A stretch of 64,000 bases of DNA from Pirellulaceae bacterium (GTDB lineage Bacteria > Planctomycetota > Planctomycetia > Pirellulales > Pirellulaceae): the NCBI GenBank assembly GCA_028280445.1, contig JANQLU010000013.1, forward strand, positions 1-64,000, written 5' to 3'. How positions within the stretch are numbered: the first letter of the stretch is position 1; every line of letters starts with the position of its first letter. The notes beneath the pieces are model-generated. The model made no database searches, was not told where the DNA came from, and saw only the letters and a program-made list of their open reading frames with translations. Shown here piece after piece: positions 1 through 9,278 of this stretch. The position numbers were made by a program, and so were the translations under genes.

Positions 1-70
1 AAATAGCTTCCCGGTTTTTGAGCGATTTTCGTTGTTGCGTCGTTGGTTTCTTAAGTTTGGGTGGTCGATT

Positions 71-195
71 GGGTGGCACTGGCCCCAGCCAGTGGTTGCG
101 GTTTCTTTGGCAACAAGCACTGAGATCAAATTCAATTCATGACGTTGTTGTCGGTGGTTTGATACCCCCAGCACTGGCAGAGGCCAGTGGCACCC
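71..195. repeat. Palindromic repeat, family D (terminal inverted repeats)
   Basis: The ends are inverted copies of a GGGTGGCACTGGCC-type sequence, and each arm also holds a small internal palindrome of the CACTGGC...GCCAGTG kind. The same ends occur at 9395-9510 and 59523-59632, but the middle of this copy differs from theirs. It resembles a short non-autonomous element; no coding capacity is seen between the arms. Confidence 0.7.
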
Positions 196-224
196 ACGAC
201 GTTCGGCATCAAGAAGCTCCCGCG

Positions 225-2816
225 TTACTGTCCGTTTTGATCAGAACTCAACCGTTCGAGTCGAATAGCCGACAGCCCCCGCGGGGTCGTCAGGAAAATA
301 ACGAGCCCGTCAGGCTGTTCCTGTGAGCGGCGAGGCGCTAGCCGCCGGTATGGTTGCTCTGACGAAACGGCGGCTAGCGCCTTGCCGCTCACAATGGCTG
401 GGACCTCTTTTCGCACTTCTGCCTCGTCTACAGCCTGCTCGGATAGTTTCATGTCACGCACTTCAGAATTCTGCGTGCGATTGATTTGAAAGCGATCAAC
501 CAGCCGATTTTCGTGAATCAACATCACGACTCCGTTGGATGACGCAGTCATCCACATCGCTGAACCGTTCATTTTTGTTGGAATGATGGAAATGATGGAG
601 TCGATTTTTTGAGACGATGGAAAATCAAATTTCCAAGCGGGTTTCGGATTCGCAGCAAATCCAATGAGCGACCCACCGTCATTTTTCATCGTCAGCAAGC
701 AGCTATTGATTTTACCAGCGTCAATTTGAGTTGAACGAACTCCAAAACCATCCAATGAAAAAGTTTTTTGGGGGATGAGTTCTGCATTCAAAACGACCGC
801 TTGTCCGCCCGACGTTGCGCAGAAAATGTTGGTTTGGCCATTGCGAGCTAAAATCGTAGTTTGTCCTATCGTATCAACGGCTTGCAAAGTGTAAGACGCG
901 TGCTGATTGCCGCTGTCCAATTCAATTCGAAAAACGCCTCGGTGCTGCCGAGTTCCGCCGATATTGATATACATTTCGCCACGATTGTCTCGATCCAAAT
1001 CAGCCAGGATGACATCGCGAATTTGCAAATTTTGCTTTGCTTGACCTGTTGCGGGAAACGTAAACAGTTTCTTCCATTGATCGTCAAAAACAAATACTTG
1101 TTGGCCTCCTTTGGAATAGACGGCAAACCAACGATTCCCGTTGTTGTTTCTGTACATTTGGATTTGGTCGACACCCACATTTGCAGGAATCTCCAGTTGT
1201 TTTCGTTGAATAATTTTTCCGCGGCTCGACAATTTGGCCACAGTTCGAAAACCTTCGAGAACAAAAATATCCAATTGGCCCCGATCGTCAATGCAGATTT
1301 TTCCAGGGCTGTTGAGAGCCGTCGACCACAATTCGACTTGTTTAAAATTTTTGCTTGGCGTTGTCTGACTCACCAGACTGGCCGAAGTTTCCGACTTGCG
1401 AAGCGGGTTCTTTAAAGTCAATTGTCGATGATACTCTTCGAGAAAATTTTCGTAATCGCGCCGCATCTCGGATGCCACGTCGTCGCCCTGGTCAATTCGC
1501 TTGATGGCTGTGACCATTGCGTCTTGCCACGGATCGTTGGAAATTTGTTTGAAATAATGAACCTGCAATTTTTTGTCGCAAACCACCACCGCTGGCAACT
1601 GTCGAAGTTTTAGCTTTTTGCAACTGGTGTAATTCGGGTCGAACAGAAAGTTGACGCGTTTCGATTTTTTTTCAAGCTTTTTGGATGTTGAAACCGCAAT
1701 TTGTTTTTCGCCACACAAAACAACCGTCAATCGCGTTGTCGGTGTCCACGCTGCGGCGGCCACTTTTAAAAATCGAGCCACATCATCAGATTGAAAAACC
1801 ATCGCATCGACAAACATCAATGCCGTGGTTTGTCTACGTAACATCGAACTGTCGATCTGCGCCGTACTGTCAGATTGCAATGCAAATTCAGGAAGCCGAT
1901 AGCCAATTAATTTGGATGGAAACGACTCAGGAATTTTCACAAACTGCTTGACCGGCCGCGCTCGTTTGGCCAGCTGGGTTGCAAATTGCTCCTGGGCAAT
2001 AGGCTCGTCGATTTTTGCGTTTTTGAAATCGACCACCAGTTTTAAATCGGTAACTTCGGAAGATTTCTGCAAAGCTTCGGCGAGGACTTGATTGTCCAAT
2101 TGCAAGCGTTGGATGAGATAAGTGTTTTTATCAATCCAAACATAGTGTGTTCGCTGCCCATGTTTAATCGCCAATTGATAGACGTCCGGATCGTTTTGGG
2201 TAACCACGGAAACCTGGTCAGGCTTCGACAACCAGGCTGCGGAAAGTTCGCTGTGGAGCATCCCCAAAGTAATCGGAAAAATTACGGGCAGCGGCGAGTC
2301 TGACTGCTGGCAAATCGGAATCTCTGATTCACCCGAAATAAAATGTCGAGCGATAGGATCAGCCAACAGTTGACTCCAACATTCCACGTTGGATTTTTTA
2401 ACAGCGTTGTACCAAACCTGGTCGTCCAGGTTTCCGGTCGGCAAATCAAACACAAAACAGGTCATACATTTTTCGTTGGCGCGAATTCGAGCATTAAAGA
2501 TCTTGCAAGAAAAACGATCATTGCCGCGATCATCGCGTTGGAACATCACGCTCTGCGGATGATATTCTTCGACCCATTTGCCTGACAATCGATAATGCAA
2601 TTTCAAAATCGCTTGGTCGCTGTAGGTTTGGGCATCGCGGTATCGAGCGATCGATTTGCGGAGTATTTCATTGCCGGCGACGCCGTTGTCCGCTTGCGAT
2701 TGGCCCGTTTGATTTTCAACTTGTGGTTGATCCGTCCGACAGCCGTTAACAAACGCCAAACACAATGTGAACAGACAGACCCAGCACAGTCGGTTTCGAT
2801 TTTGGATGTATTGCAT
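225..2816 (-). CDS. Putative lipoprotein with thioredoxin-like region and C-terminal propeller-like region
   Basis: I place the start at the ATG giving MQYIQN, because it is followed at once by a hydrophobic segment and a lipobox (FVNGC, cysteine 26). A longer open frame upstream is less likely. The product has 863 residues. Residues about 30-300 resemble the LolA-like/DUF2092 outer-membrane-lipoprotein-sorting fold. A weak thioredoxin-like stretch without a CxxC motif follows (about 315-460). The last part is rich in short repeats with LADLDRDNRGEMYIN, which looks like an FG-GAP-type propeller blade. Near the C terminus the frame runs through a family A palindrome (323-392), which encodes residues around SGKALAAVSS and QPYRRLAPRR. 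This is either an in-frame insertion or a replaced C terminus. No specific function can be named; surface or periplasmic location is inferred from the lipobox. Confidence 0.75.
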   Translation of the reverse strand: MQYIQNRNRLCWVCLFTLCLAFVNGCRTDQPQVENQTGQSQADNGVAGNEILRKSIARYRDAQTYSDQAILKLHYRLSGKWVEEYHPQSVMFQRDDRGNDRFSCKIFNARIRANEKCMTCFVFDLPTGNLDDQVWYNAVKKSNVECWSQLLADPIARHFISGESEIPICQQSDSPLPVIFPITLGMLHSELSAAWLSKPDQVSVVTQNDPDVYQLAIKHGQRTHYVWIDKNTYLIQRLQLDNQVLAEALQKSSEVTDLKLVVDFKNAKIDEPIAQEQFATQLAKRARPVKQFVKIPESFPSKLIGYRLPEFALQSDSTAQIDSSMLRRQTTALMFVDAMVFQSDDVARFLKVAAAAWTPTTRLTVVLCGEKQIAVSTSKKLEKKSKRVNFLFDPNYTSCKKLKLRQLPAVVVCDKKLQVHYFKQISNDPWQDAMVTAIKRIDQGDDVASEMRRDYENFLEEYHRQLTLKNPLRKSETSASLVSQTTPSKNFKQVELWSTALNSPGKICIDDRGQLDIFVLEGFRTVAKLSSRGKIIQRKQLEIPANVGVDQIQMYRNNNGNRWFAVYSKGGQQVFVFDDQWKKLFTFPATGQAKQNLQIRDVILADLDRDNRGEMYINIGGTRQHRGVFRIELDSGNQHASYTLQAVDTIGQTTILARNGQTNIFCATSGGQAVVLNAELIPQKTFSLDGFGVRSTQIDAGKINSCLLTMKNDGGSLIGFAANPKPAWKFDFPSSQKIDSIISIIPTKMNGSAMWMTASSNGVVMLIHENRLVDRFQINRTQNSEVRDMKLSEQAVDEAEVRKEVPAIVSGKALAAVSSEQPYRRLAPRRSQEQPDGLVIFLTTPRGLSAIRLERLSSDQNGQ
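323..392. repeat. Palindromic repeat, family A, inside the lipoprotein gene
   Basis: Arms GTGAGCGGCGAGGCGCTAGC and, inverted, GCTAGCGCCTTGCCGCTCAC enclose a short variable loop. Near-identical copies lie at 18521-18588 and 54389-54456, with a half copy at 49149-49175. The element lies within the 3' part of the minus-strand lipoprotein gene and keeps its reading frame open. Confidence 0.85.
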
Positions 2817-2958
2817 CGTGATTCCGTCTTTTCGTGCCGCTTTTAGAAGCAATTGGATTGCCAGCATTTAGCGGAATTTGGGCAAAACGTAAACCTCGAT
2901 CAGATGGTAAAGGTATGGAAAGCTGATGGCGAAGTGACTTTTTTTCGAGGTGCTGTCA

Positions 2959-3015
2959 GTAGGGCCGGTTCCCACCGGCCGGTTTGGCTGATTGGCCGGT
3001 GGGAACCGGCCCTAC
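2959..3015. repeat. Palindromic repeat, family B
   Basis: Left arm GTAGGGCCGGTTCCCACCGG and its inverse flank a short AT-richer loop. It ends one base before the stop codon of the DUF2461 gene, so its transcript hairpin could act as a 3' end structure. Other copies are at 17738, 34497, 49208 and 58116, with half copies at 12395 and 48851. Confidence 0.85.
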
Positions 3016-3711
3016 TCAAAATTTCAGCTTGAGCGCTTCACACAAGAATTCCATATAGTCGTTTGCCGCGGTAAAGCGTTTGATCGTTTCGTTGACAACC
3101 GTTCGCTTGGTGATGAAATCATGGTCCACGCGGCAGAGCCCGAAATGATCCTTTCGCAACAACTCGGTCAACATGGGATGGTCTGCCTTGTATCCTCGGG
3201 GCGGACGTTTCAAGCTATCACCGTCTTGCACAAAATACTTGGTAAACTTTTTCGCACCGATGATTTTTTGCCAACGCTCCTGGTTTTTGTCGAGATGCTT
3301 TCTAATTTTGGTCAGGGCATCAGAATCGGGATGCCATATTCCAGCACCGACAAACACTTGATTCGGATCGATATGAAAATAGTAACCCGGTGCGTGAACG
3401 TCTTTTCCTTTGACATGCCGGAAATGGATACCAACATTGGTTTTGTAAGGAGTTTTGTCACCGGAAAAACGCGTGTCACGATAAATTCTCATCAGCGATC
3501 CACCCACTTTTTTGGGTTCGACACGAAAATGTGCCGAAACCTTTTTCATGGGCTCTTGCATGGCGGTGATGAAATCGAGCGCTGGCGTGCGCAAATCAGA
3601 CTCATAATTTTCTTTGTTTTTTTCGAACCATTTGCGATTGTTGTTTCGTTCGAGTTGGTCCAGAAACTTGAGTAGGTCCAGCGGAAATCCGCCAAATGAA
3701 TTCTTGGTCAT
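3016..3711 (-). CDS. DUF2461 domain-containing protein
   Basis: The 231-residue product matches the DUF2461 (TIGR02453) family over its full length. It starts with the typical FPLDLLKFLDQLERNNNRKW region and continues with the FRV...KKVGGSLMRIYRDTRFS and PYKTNVGIHFRH blocks. The biochemical role of the family is unknown; the protein is expected to be cytoplasmic, as no signal peptide is seen. A good ribosome-binding sequence (GAGGAGA) lies just before the ATG, which supports this start. It appears monocistronic, with a family B hairpin directly at its 3' end. Confidence 0.93.
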   Translation of the reverse strand: MTKNSFGGFPLDLLKFLDQLERNNNRKWFEKNKENYESDLRTPALDFITAMQEPMKKVSAHFRVEPKKVGGSLMRIYRDTRFSGDKTPYKTNVGIHFRHVKGKDVHAPGYYFHIDPNQVFVGAGIWHPDSDALTKIRKHLDKNQERWQKIIGAKKFTKYFVQDGDSLKRPPRGYKADHPMLTELLRKDHFGLCRVDHDFITKRTVVNETIKRFTAANDYMEFLCEALKLKF

Positions 3712-3887
3712 CAGGTTCTCCTCGGATCAGGTATTGTAACGGTTTTGGGCGTGTCTGGTGGACCACAGTCGTGAATTCTCTTGGTGGCTGGCACCTTATC
3801 TTGCACGGAATTTCAAGCTAAAACAGAAGGCTAACTCAATCTGTTATCACCGCGGCCAAAACCTTTATCGATCGAGCACTATCCTTG

Positions 3888-5135
3888 ATGACCACACCGT
3901 CGATCCACGTTAAACAACTTGAAAACGGCTTGACATTAATCGGCGAAGAAATGCCCTGGTTGGAATCAGCCGCATTGGCGGTATCGATTCCTGCTGGCTG
4001 TCGCTACGATCCCGGTGACAAAATCGGGCTGGCGAATTTTACTTGCGAGATGGTCCAACGAGGCTGCGGAACTCGGGACAGCCGTCAATTTGTCGAAGAC
4101 CTGGAATGGTTGGGCGTCGATGATTCGAGTTCTGTGGGTGTTTATTCATCACAATTCGCCGGCACCATGCCGGCCAGTTCACTTCACGAATCCCTTGCAA
4201 TTTACGCCGATATGCTGCGGCGTCCGTTGTTGCCCGCTGACCAATTCGAAGACGGTCGGATGGTTTGCTTTCAGGAAGTGCATTCGCTCGAAGACGATTT
4301 GGCACATCGTGTCATGATTGAGCTTCGCCAGAGATTTTACGGCGACCCCATTGGACGCTCGTCGACCGGGACTATGGAATCGATCGCCTCAATCAATTCT
4401 GATGATGTTCGAACATTTTTCGAAAACGCATATCGACCCAATGATGCCATCATCAGTGTCGCTGGCAAAATCAATTGGAACGAATTATGCGAAACCGTTG
4501 ATCGATTATTTTCAGATTGGCAACCCAAAACGTTGACACCGTCGCCCGAAGTCGCTCCGTCTCATGGTTCGCATCATATCGAATTTGAAAGCCAACAAAC
4601 TCAAATCGCATTGGCATACAACTCGATACCTTATTCGCATCCGGATTACTTTCTCGCACGCACGGCCGTTGGCGCATTGTCTGGCGGGATGAGCTCACGA
4701 CTGTTCAGCGAAGTGCGCGAAAAGCGCGGTCTTTGTTACGCCGTGGGCGCGTCGATGCACAGTTCACTGGTTGAAGGATGTGTGGTCGGTAGTTCAGGGA
4801 CAACTGCCGAGCGGGCTCAGGAAACGCTGGACGTCATGATGCAGGAAATCCAACGGCTTGAGAAAGGGATCACCGACGATGAACTTGCTCGTGTCAAAGT
4901 TCAAGTCCGCAGTGCCATGGTCATGCAACAGGAATCCAGCCGCGCCAGAGCGGGGTCCAATGTCGGCGACTGGCTGCATCTCAAACGCGTTCGATCGCGA
5001 GACGAAATCAACGAAATCATTATGAATCAAACCGTTGACCAAATTAATAACTACGTTGCCGACAACCCGCTGGTTAACCCGGATTTGGTCACACTCGGCC
5101 CCGAGCCTTTGGAGATTGCCCATGGAGTTTCGTGA
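3888..5135 (+). CDS. M16 family peptidase-like protein, zinc site missing
   Basis: The 415-residue product has the M16 (insulinase/mitochondrial processing peptidase) fold: an N-terminal KQLENGLTLIGEE strand, the GCRYDP...GLANFTCEM region and the later SSRLFSEVREKRGLCYAV block of the C-terminal domain. Where active members carry HxxEH, this protein has NFTCE, so both zinc histidines are lost. It should therefore be a non-catalytic subunit. The next gene encodes the active-type partner and overlaps it by 14 bp. This is the usual arrangement of a heterodimeric M16B pair, the inactive subunit probably helping to bind substrate. I use the ATG rather than the TTG codon directly before it. Confidence 0.9.
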   Translation: MTTPSIHVKQLENGLTLIGEEMPWLESAALAVSIPAGCRYDPGDKIGLANFTCEMVQRGCGTRDSRQFVEDLEWLGVDDSSSVGVYSSQFAGTMPASSLHESLAIYADMLRRPLLPADQFEDGRMVCFQEVHSLEDDLAHRVMIELRQRFYGDPIGRSSTGTMESIASINSDDVRTFFENAYRPNDAIISVAGKINWNELCETVDRLFSDWQPKTLTPSPEVAPSHGSHHIEFESQQTQIALAYNSIPYSHPDYFLARTAVGALSGGMSSRLFSEVREKRGLCYAVGASMHSSLVEGCVVGSSGTTAERAQETLDVMMQEIQRLEKGITDDELARVKVQVRSAMVMQQESSRARAGSNVGDWLHLKRVRSRDEINEIIMNQTVDQINNYVADNPLVNPDLVTLGPEPLEIAHGVS

Positions 5136-6363
5136 ACACACGCTGGCTAATGGATTGACGATTCTGGCCGAATGCAATCCCAATGCTCATTCGACCTCGA
5201 TCGGTGTGTTTGTTCGCGCAGGCGCCCGAGACGAGCATGATGAAATTAATGGAGTCAGCCATTTTCTCGAACACATGGTTTTCAAAGGAACGGACAAGCG
5301 CGACGCCGAGTCGGTCAATCGCGAGTTGGATGACATGGGGTCATTTTCCAATGCCCAAACCGGCGTCGAAAGTACGGTCTACTATTCAACCGTTTTGCCA
5401 GAATTCCAAACCAATGTCGTCGAACTATTGTGCGACATCATGCGGCCGAGCCTCCGTGATGACGATTTCGAAACAGAAAAAAAAGTCATCATCGAAGAAA
5501 TCATGATGTACGACGACCAACCACCCTATGGCGGCCATGAAAAAATCATGGAACTGTTTTTTGGTGCACATCCGTTGAGCAAAAGCGTTTTAGGAACGGC
5601 TGGTACCGTTGGCGGTTTGACTGCGTCGCAAATGAAAAATTATTTTCAGTCGCGCTATAGCCCCAGCAACATGGCGCTGGTTGCAGCGGGCAATGTCGAT
5701 TTTGAAAAATTCGTCGCCGACATCCAGCAACATTCCGAACACTGGGAATCATTTGAAGCGCCGCGCAACAAACCGACGGCAACTCCCAACTACGGATTTT
5801 CCGTTCTCCATAAACCCCAATCGACTCAGGCTTATATTTTGCAGTTGAGCAAAGCGCCGCCGACCGAAAGCCCGCAGCGCTATGCCAGTCGCGTTGCGTC
5901 GGTTGTCTATGGCGGAGAAAGCGGCAGTCGAATGTTCTGGGAGTTTATTGATACGGGGCGGGCAGAGTCCGCCGGGGCAGGGGGATTTGAGTACCAAGGT
6001 GCCGGTCTGATGATGAACTACCTGTGTTGCACGCCGGAGCAAACGCAAGAGAATCTCCATCGCTTACACGAACTGCAACAAAAAGTATTTGAATCGGGAT
6101 TTAACCAACGCGAACTGGATTTGGCAAAACGAAAAATCGCTGCGCAAATTATTCTCGGTAGCGAACGACCGGGAAATCGATTGTTTTCTATCGGTTCGAA
6201 ATGGTTAAACCAGCAGCCCTATGAAACCGTCGCTCAAGTGGCCAAACACTATGAAGATGTCACGTTGGAGCAAATCAACGAATTTGCTCAACAATATCCG
6301 ATGACCGAAAATTACACCTTGGTCGTGGGTCCGGACAATAACTTGGTTGCAGCCAATAGTTAA
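5122..6363 (+). CDS. M16 family zinc metallopeptidase (active subunit)
   Basis: The 413-residue product carries the inverted zinc motif HFLEH (H47, E50, H51) of M16 peptidases and a downstream EE pair in KKVIIEEIMMYDD that supplies the third metal ligand. The C-terminal half has the ESGSRMFWEFIDTGRAESAG block of the second M16 domain. The start is the ATG that overlaps the previous gene by 14 bp; a longer frame inside that gene is unlikely. With the upstream catalytically dead homologue it probably forms a two-subunit clamshell protease. There is no signal peptide, so cytoplasmic peptide degradation is likely. The substrate is unknown. Confidence 0.93.
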   Translation: MEFREHTLANGLTILAECNPNAHSTSIGVFVRAGARDEHDEINGVSHFLEHMVFKGTDKRDAESVNRELDDMGSFSNAQTGVESTVYYSTVLPEFQTNVVELLCDIMRPSLRDDDFETEKKVIIEEIMMYDDQPPYGGHEKIMELFFGAHPLSKSVLGTAGTVGGLTASQMKNYFQSRYSPSNMALVAAGNVDFEKFVADIQQHSEHWESFEAPRNKPTATPNYGFSVLHKPQSTQAYILQLSKAPPTESPQRYASRVASVVYGGESGSRMFWEFIDTGRAESAGAGGFEYQGAGLMMNYLCCTPEQTQENLHRLHELQQKVFESGFNQRELDLAKRKIAAQIILGSERPGNRLFSIGSKWLNQQPYETVAQVAKHYEDVTLEQINEFAQQYPMTENYTLVVGPDNNLVAANS

Positions 6364-6375
6364 AAAGCAATATCA

Positions 6376-8064
6376 ATGAGTGATACACTTTCACTGGCCG
6401 ATATTCACAACGTTGGACAATTGCTGTCGGTTTCAGCTTCGAAATATCCCGAACAGATCGCTGTAGCCGAAACGAACGGCCGCGACGCCAGCGGAAAATA
6501 CCAGTATCGGTCAATCACGTTTGCTGAGTTGGAAACTCAGTCCAATGCCATCGCCGCAGGTTTCCGAAAAATGGGAATGCAGCCGGGTCACCGCATTTGT
6601 CTCATGGTTCCGCCCGGAATCGAGTTTATTGCCAACGTTTTTGCATTGTTCAAGGCGCAGCTGACAGCGGTCCTGATCGATCCGGGAATGGGCAAGCGGA
6701 ATTTGATTCAATGCCTGTCGGACTGTGATTTGGATGGCTTTGTGACCATTCCCAAAGGGCATGTCGCCCGCGTTTTGTATCGCAAAAAATTTCCCCGGGC
6801 AAAACAAAACGTGGTGGTCGGAGGCTTTTTCCCGTTTTGCAAATCGTTGGCAGCTTTAAAAAAAACCGACCCGACCGGTATCGACTCCACGAAATATTCT
6901 GTCGATCAAGACGCCGCCATCATTTTCACAACGGGTAGCACCGGTCCACCCAAAGGTGTTTTGTATCAGCACAAAAATTTTATCTACCAGGCTCAAGAGA
7001 TCGTTCAATATTTTGGGATTCAGCCTGGCGGCGTCGATATTTCGGCTTTTCCACTGTTCGCCTTGTTCAACATTTCGACAGGTTGCACGACGATTTTTCC
7101 CGAAATGGATTTTACCGCTCCGGCGGACGTGAATCCGAAAAACCTGATCGACGCAGCTAACGACTGGAATGCGAACCAATCGTTCGGCTCTCCGGCACTT
7201 TGGAACACTGTCAGCTGCTATTGCGACGAGCACAACATTCAACTTGGCAATATCAAAACCATTTTGTCGGCGGGTGCTCCGGTGCCGAATCATGTACTCC
7301 GCCGTGTTCGTAAAATGGTTGCCGACGACGCCAGATTTTTTACACCGTACGGCGCCACCGAGTCACTGCCGGTCGCTTGCGCCGAGTCGTTAATGATCTT
7401 GAACGAAACCGCGGCGTTGTCTGAGCAAGGAGCCGGCACCTGTGTTGGCCAAAAATTTCCGTTGATCGACTGGAAAGTCATTGAGATTTCTGACGATCCG
7501 ATTGAAAACATCAACGACGTTACCGAACTGCCGTGCGGCGAGATCGGTGAATTGATAGTGTCTGGCCCTGTGGTCACTCGCCAATACGTTACGCGAACCG
7601 ATCAAAACGCATTTCACAAAATCACCGATGGAGATCGCATCTGGCATCGCATTGGTGATGTTGGCTACCTCGACGATCAGGACAGGTTTTGGTTTTGCGG
7701 ACGAAAAAATCATCGGGTTATTACTGCCACCGAAACGCTGTTCACGATCAAGTGCGAGGCTATTTTCAACAATCACTCCTGGGTTTATCGGAGTGCTTTG
7801 GTTGGACTCGGCGACGGAGCGACAACTCAACCGGCGATTGTCGTCGAGCCATGGCCCGATTTTGATTTTACGCCACAGAAGCAAGAGCAGCTGTTGCGCG
7901 AATTGCACGAAATCGCTCAGGCGAACGAGAAAACAAAACAAATCGAACAGTTTTATATTTTCGAAAAACTACCCACCGACATTCGCCACAATTCAAAAAT
8001 CTTTCGCGAACAGATCGCCAAAAAACTGTTGCAGGGCAACTGCGGTCCAACTTGCGGTTGTTAA
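6376..8064 (+). CDS. OleC-like AMP-forming ligase (beta-lactone synthetase type)
   Basis: The 562-residue product is an ANL-superfamily adenylating enzyme with the AMP-binding loop IFTTGSTGPPKGV and the FFTPYGATESLPVA block. Its C-terminal part has HRVITATETLFTIKCEAIFN, which strongly resembles OleC, the enzyme that turns a beta-hydroxy acid into a beta-lactone in long-chain olefin biosynthesis. No OleA, OleB or OleD gene is present here, so the pathway cannot be confirmed; fatty acyl-CoA ligase activity is the alternative. It lies 12 bp after the M16 pair and may be cotranscribed with it. The C terminus ends in an unusual cysteine cluster, CGPTCGC. Confidence 0.85.
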   Translation: MSDTLSLADIHNVGQLLSVSASKYPEQIAVAETNGRDASGKYQYRSITFAELETQSNAIAAGFRKMGMQPGHRICLMVPPGIEFIANVFALFKAQLTAVLIDPGMGKRNLIQCLSDCDLDGFVTIPKGHVARVLYRKKFPRAKQNVVVGGFFPFCKSLAALKKTDPTGIDSTKYSVDQDAAIIFTTGSTGPPKGVLYQHKNFIYQAQEIVQYFGIQPGGVDISAFPLFALFNISTGCTTIFPEMDFTAPADVNPKNLIDAANDWNANQSFGSPALWNTVSCYCDEHNIQLGNIKTILSAGAPVPNHVLRRVRKMVADDARFFTPYGATESLPVACAESLMILNETAALSEQGAGTCVGQKFPLIDWKVIEISDDPIENINDVTELPCGEIGELIVSGPVVTRQYVTRTDQNAFHKITDGDRIWHRIGDVGYLDDQDRFWFCGRKNHRVITATETLFTIKCEAIFNNHSWVYRSALVGLGDGATTQPAIVVEPWPDFDFTPQKQEQLLRELHEIAQANEKTKQIEQFYIFEKLPTDIRHNSKIFREQIAKKLLQGNCGPTCGC

Positions 8065-8087
8065 AAAAGGCGGCTATGTGCCGCCTT
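8063..8087 (-). terminator. Rho-independent terminator for the aldose 1-epimerase gene
   Basis: An 8-bp perfect stem (AAGGCGGC/GCCGCCTT, 5-nt loop) is followed by a run of six T on the minus strand. It lies 40 bp past the end of the minus-strand epimerase gene and overlaps the stop codon of the convergent OleC-like gene. On the plus strand no T-run follows. Confidence 0.75.
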
Positions 8088-8126
8088 GTGAGAATGTCCT
8101 TCGAAAAACCGATCGAGAAGCATCGA

Positions 8127-9278
8127 TTACTTTTTATCCACACTAAACTTGTGAACGGTTTTGTGTTTGTAGGTTTCTCCGACCTTCAAAGTTGCCGTCG
8201 GAAACTCAGAACGATTCGGAGAATCTGGATACTTTTGCGTTTCCAGACACAGCGCGCCATTTTCGCCATAGCCTCCGCTGCCTTCGGATTTATCCAGAAA
8301 ATTGCCGGTATAAAATTGCAGCCCCGGCTGATCGGTATGAATCTCCATAATTCTGCCCGATTTTGGATCCTTTAACACGCAAGCCATTTTCATACTTTTG
8401 CCATCGTAACCCTTGATCGCGAAACAATGGTCGTAGCCTTTGATGTGAGTTTTTTTCAAAGCCGCAATGTCTTTCCCGATCGCTTTAAAATCACTGAAAT
8501 CCAGTTCTGTCCCTTTGACGTTTTTCAATTCTCCGGTAGGAATCATGGTTTCATCAACCGGCAAGAATTTATCGGCGTTGACTTTGAGTTCGTGGCTCAA
8601 AATCGTTCCTGATCCTTCGCCTGCCAGATTCCAGTAATTGTGATTGGTCAGATTACAAATCGTGTTTTTGTCTGACGTGGCCTGGAAATCCACAATCAAC
8701 TCGTTTTTGCCGTTCAGCAGGTAATCGACGCGCGCCGTGAGTTTTCCAGGGTATCCTTCGTCGCCATCGGCACTGAAGTGAACGAATCGGACGCCGACAA
8801 TACCTTCCTGGGGTTTGAATATTTTTTCCGCTTTCCAAATCGCGCGATTGAACCCTTTTTCACCACCGTGCAAATGATTCGGGCCATTGTTGGTTTTCAA
8901 CGAATACTCTTTGCCATCGAGTTTAAATTTGCCTTTGGCGATTCGATTGCAATAACGTCCCGCAACGCAACCAAAATAAGACTGACATTTCTCATAGCCG
9001 CTGACCGAGTCACATTTCAAAATGATATTGGCGTATTTGCCATTTCGATCGGGAGTTTCCATGGCAATCATCGTTGCCCCGTAATCGATCAAGGTCATGG
9101 ATAGACCGTTTCGGTTTTTACAGCGGAAACGTGTTACCGATTTTCCGTCGGCAGTTTTGCCAAATTCGCGGGAGTAAATGGACATATTGGGCTGAGTATC
9201 TTGGTTTTGGGCCTCGATTGGTCCTGAGATCGTCAAAGCCAAGCTAAACAGCAGAAAACAGGTCGTTGCGATACGCAT
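8127..9278 (-). CDS. galM: Aldose 1-epimerase (galactose mutarotase), exported
   Basis: The 383-residue product has a signal peptide (about residues 1-23, ending near IEAQ) followed by a full mutarotase domain. Recognisable blocks are LIDYGATMIAMETPDRNGK, YFGCVAGRYCNRIAKG, NNGPNHLHGG (catalytic-region histidine), TICNLTNHNYWNL and the late LCLETQKYPDSPN with the likely catalytic glutamate. It interconverts alpha and beta anomers of aldoses. The export signal points to use on sugars released outside the cytoplasm, consistent with a polysaccharide-degrading lifestyle. It is a single gene, with its own terminator downstream. Confidence 0.93.
   Translation of the reverse strand: MRIATTCFLLFSLALTISGPIEAQNQDTQPNMSIYSREFGKTADGKSVTRFRCKNRNGLSMTLIDYGATMIAMETPDRNGKYANIILKCDSVSGYEKCQSYFGCVAGRYCNRIAKGKFKLDGKEYSLKTNNGPNHLHGGEKGFNRAIWKAEKIFKPQEGIVGVRFVHFSADGDEGYPGKLTARVDYLLNGKNELIVDFQATSDKNTICNLTNHNYWNLAGEGSGTILSHELKVNADKFLPVDETMIPTGELKNVKGTELDFSDFKAIGKDIAALKKTHIKGYDHCFAIKGYDGKSMKMACVLKDPKSGRIMEIHTDQPGLQFYTGNFLDKSEGSGGYGENGALCLETQKYPDSPNRSEFPTATLKVGETYKHKTVHKFSVDKK

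Noticed and set aside
18..326. Plus-strand frame of 102 codons at the left edge
   Set aside because: It crosses the family D repeat and the 3' end of the lipoprotein gene and has no protein-like features.
861..1415. Plus-strand frame of 184 codons
   Set aside because: It lies entirely opposite the lipoprotein gene and has no domain or signal.
2992..3675. Plus-strand frame of 227 codons
   Set aside because: It is the antisense shadow of the well-supported DUF2461 gene.
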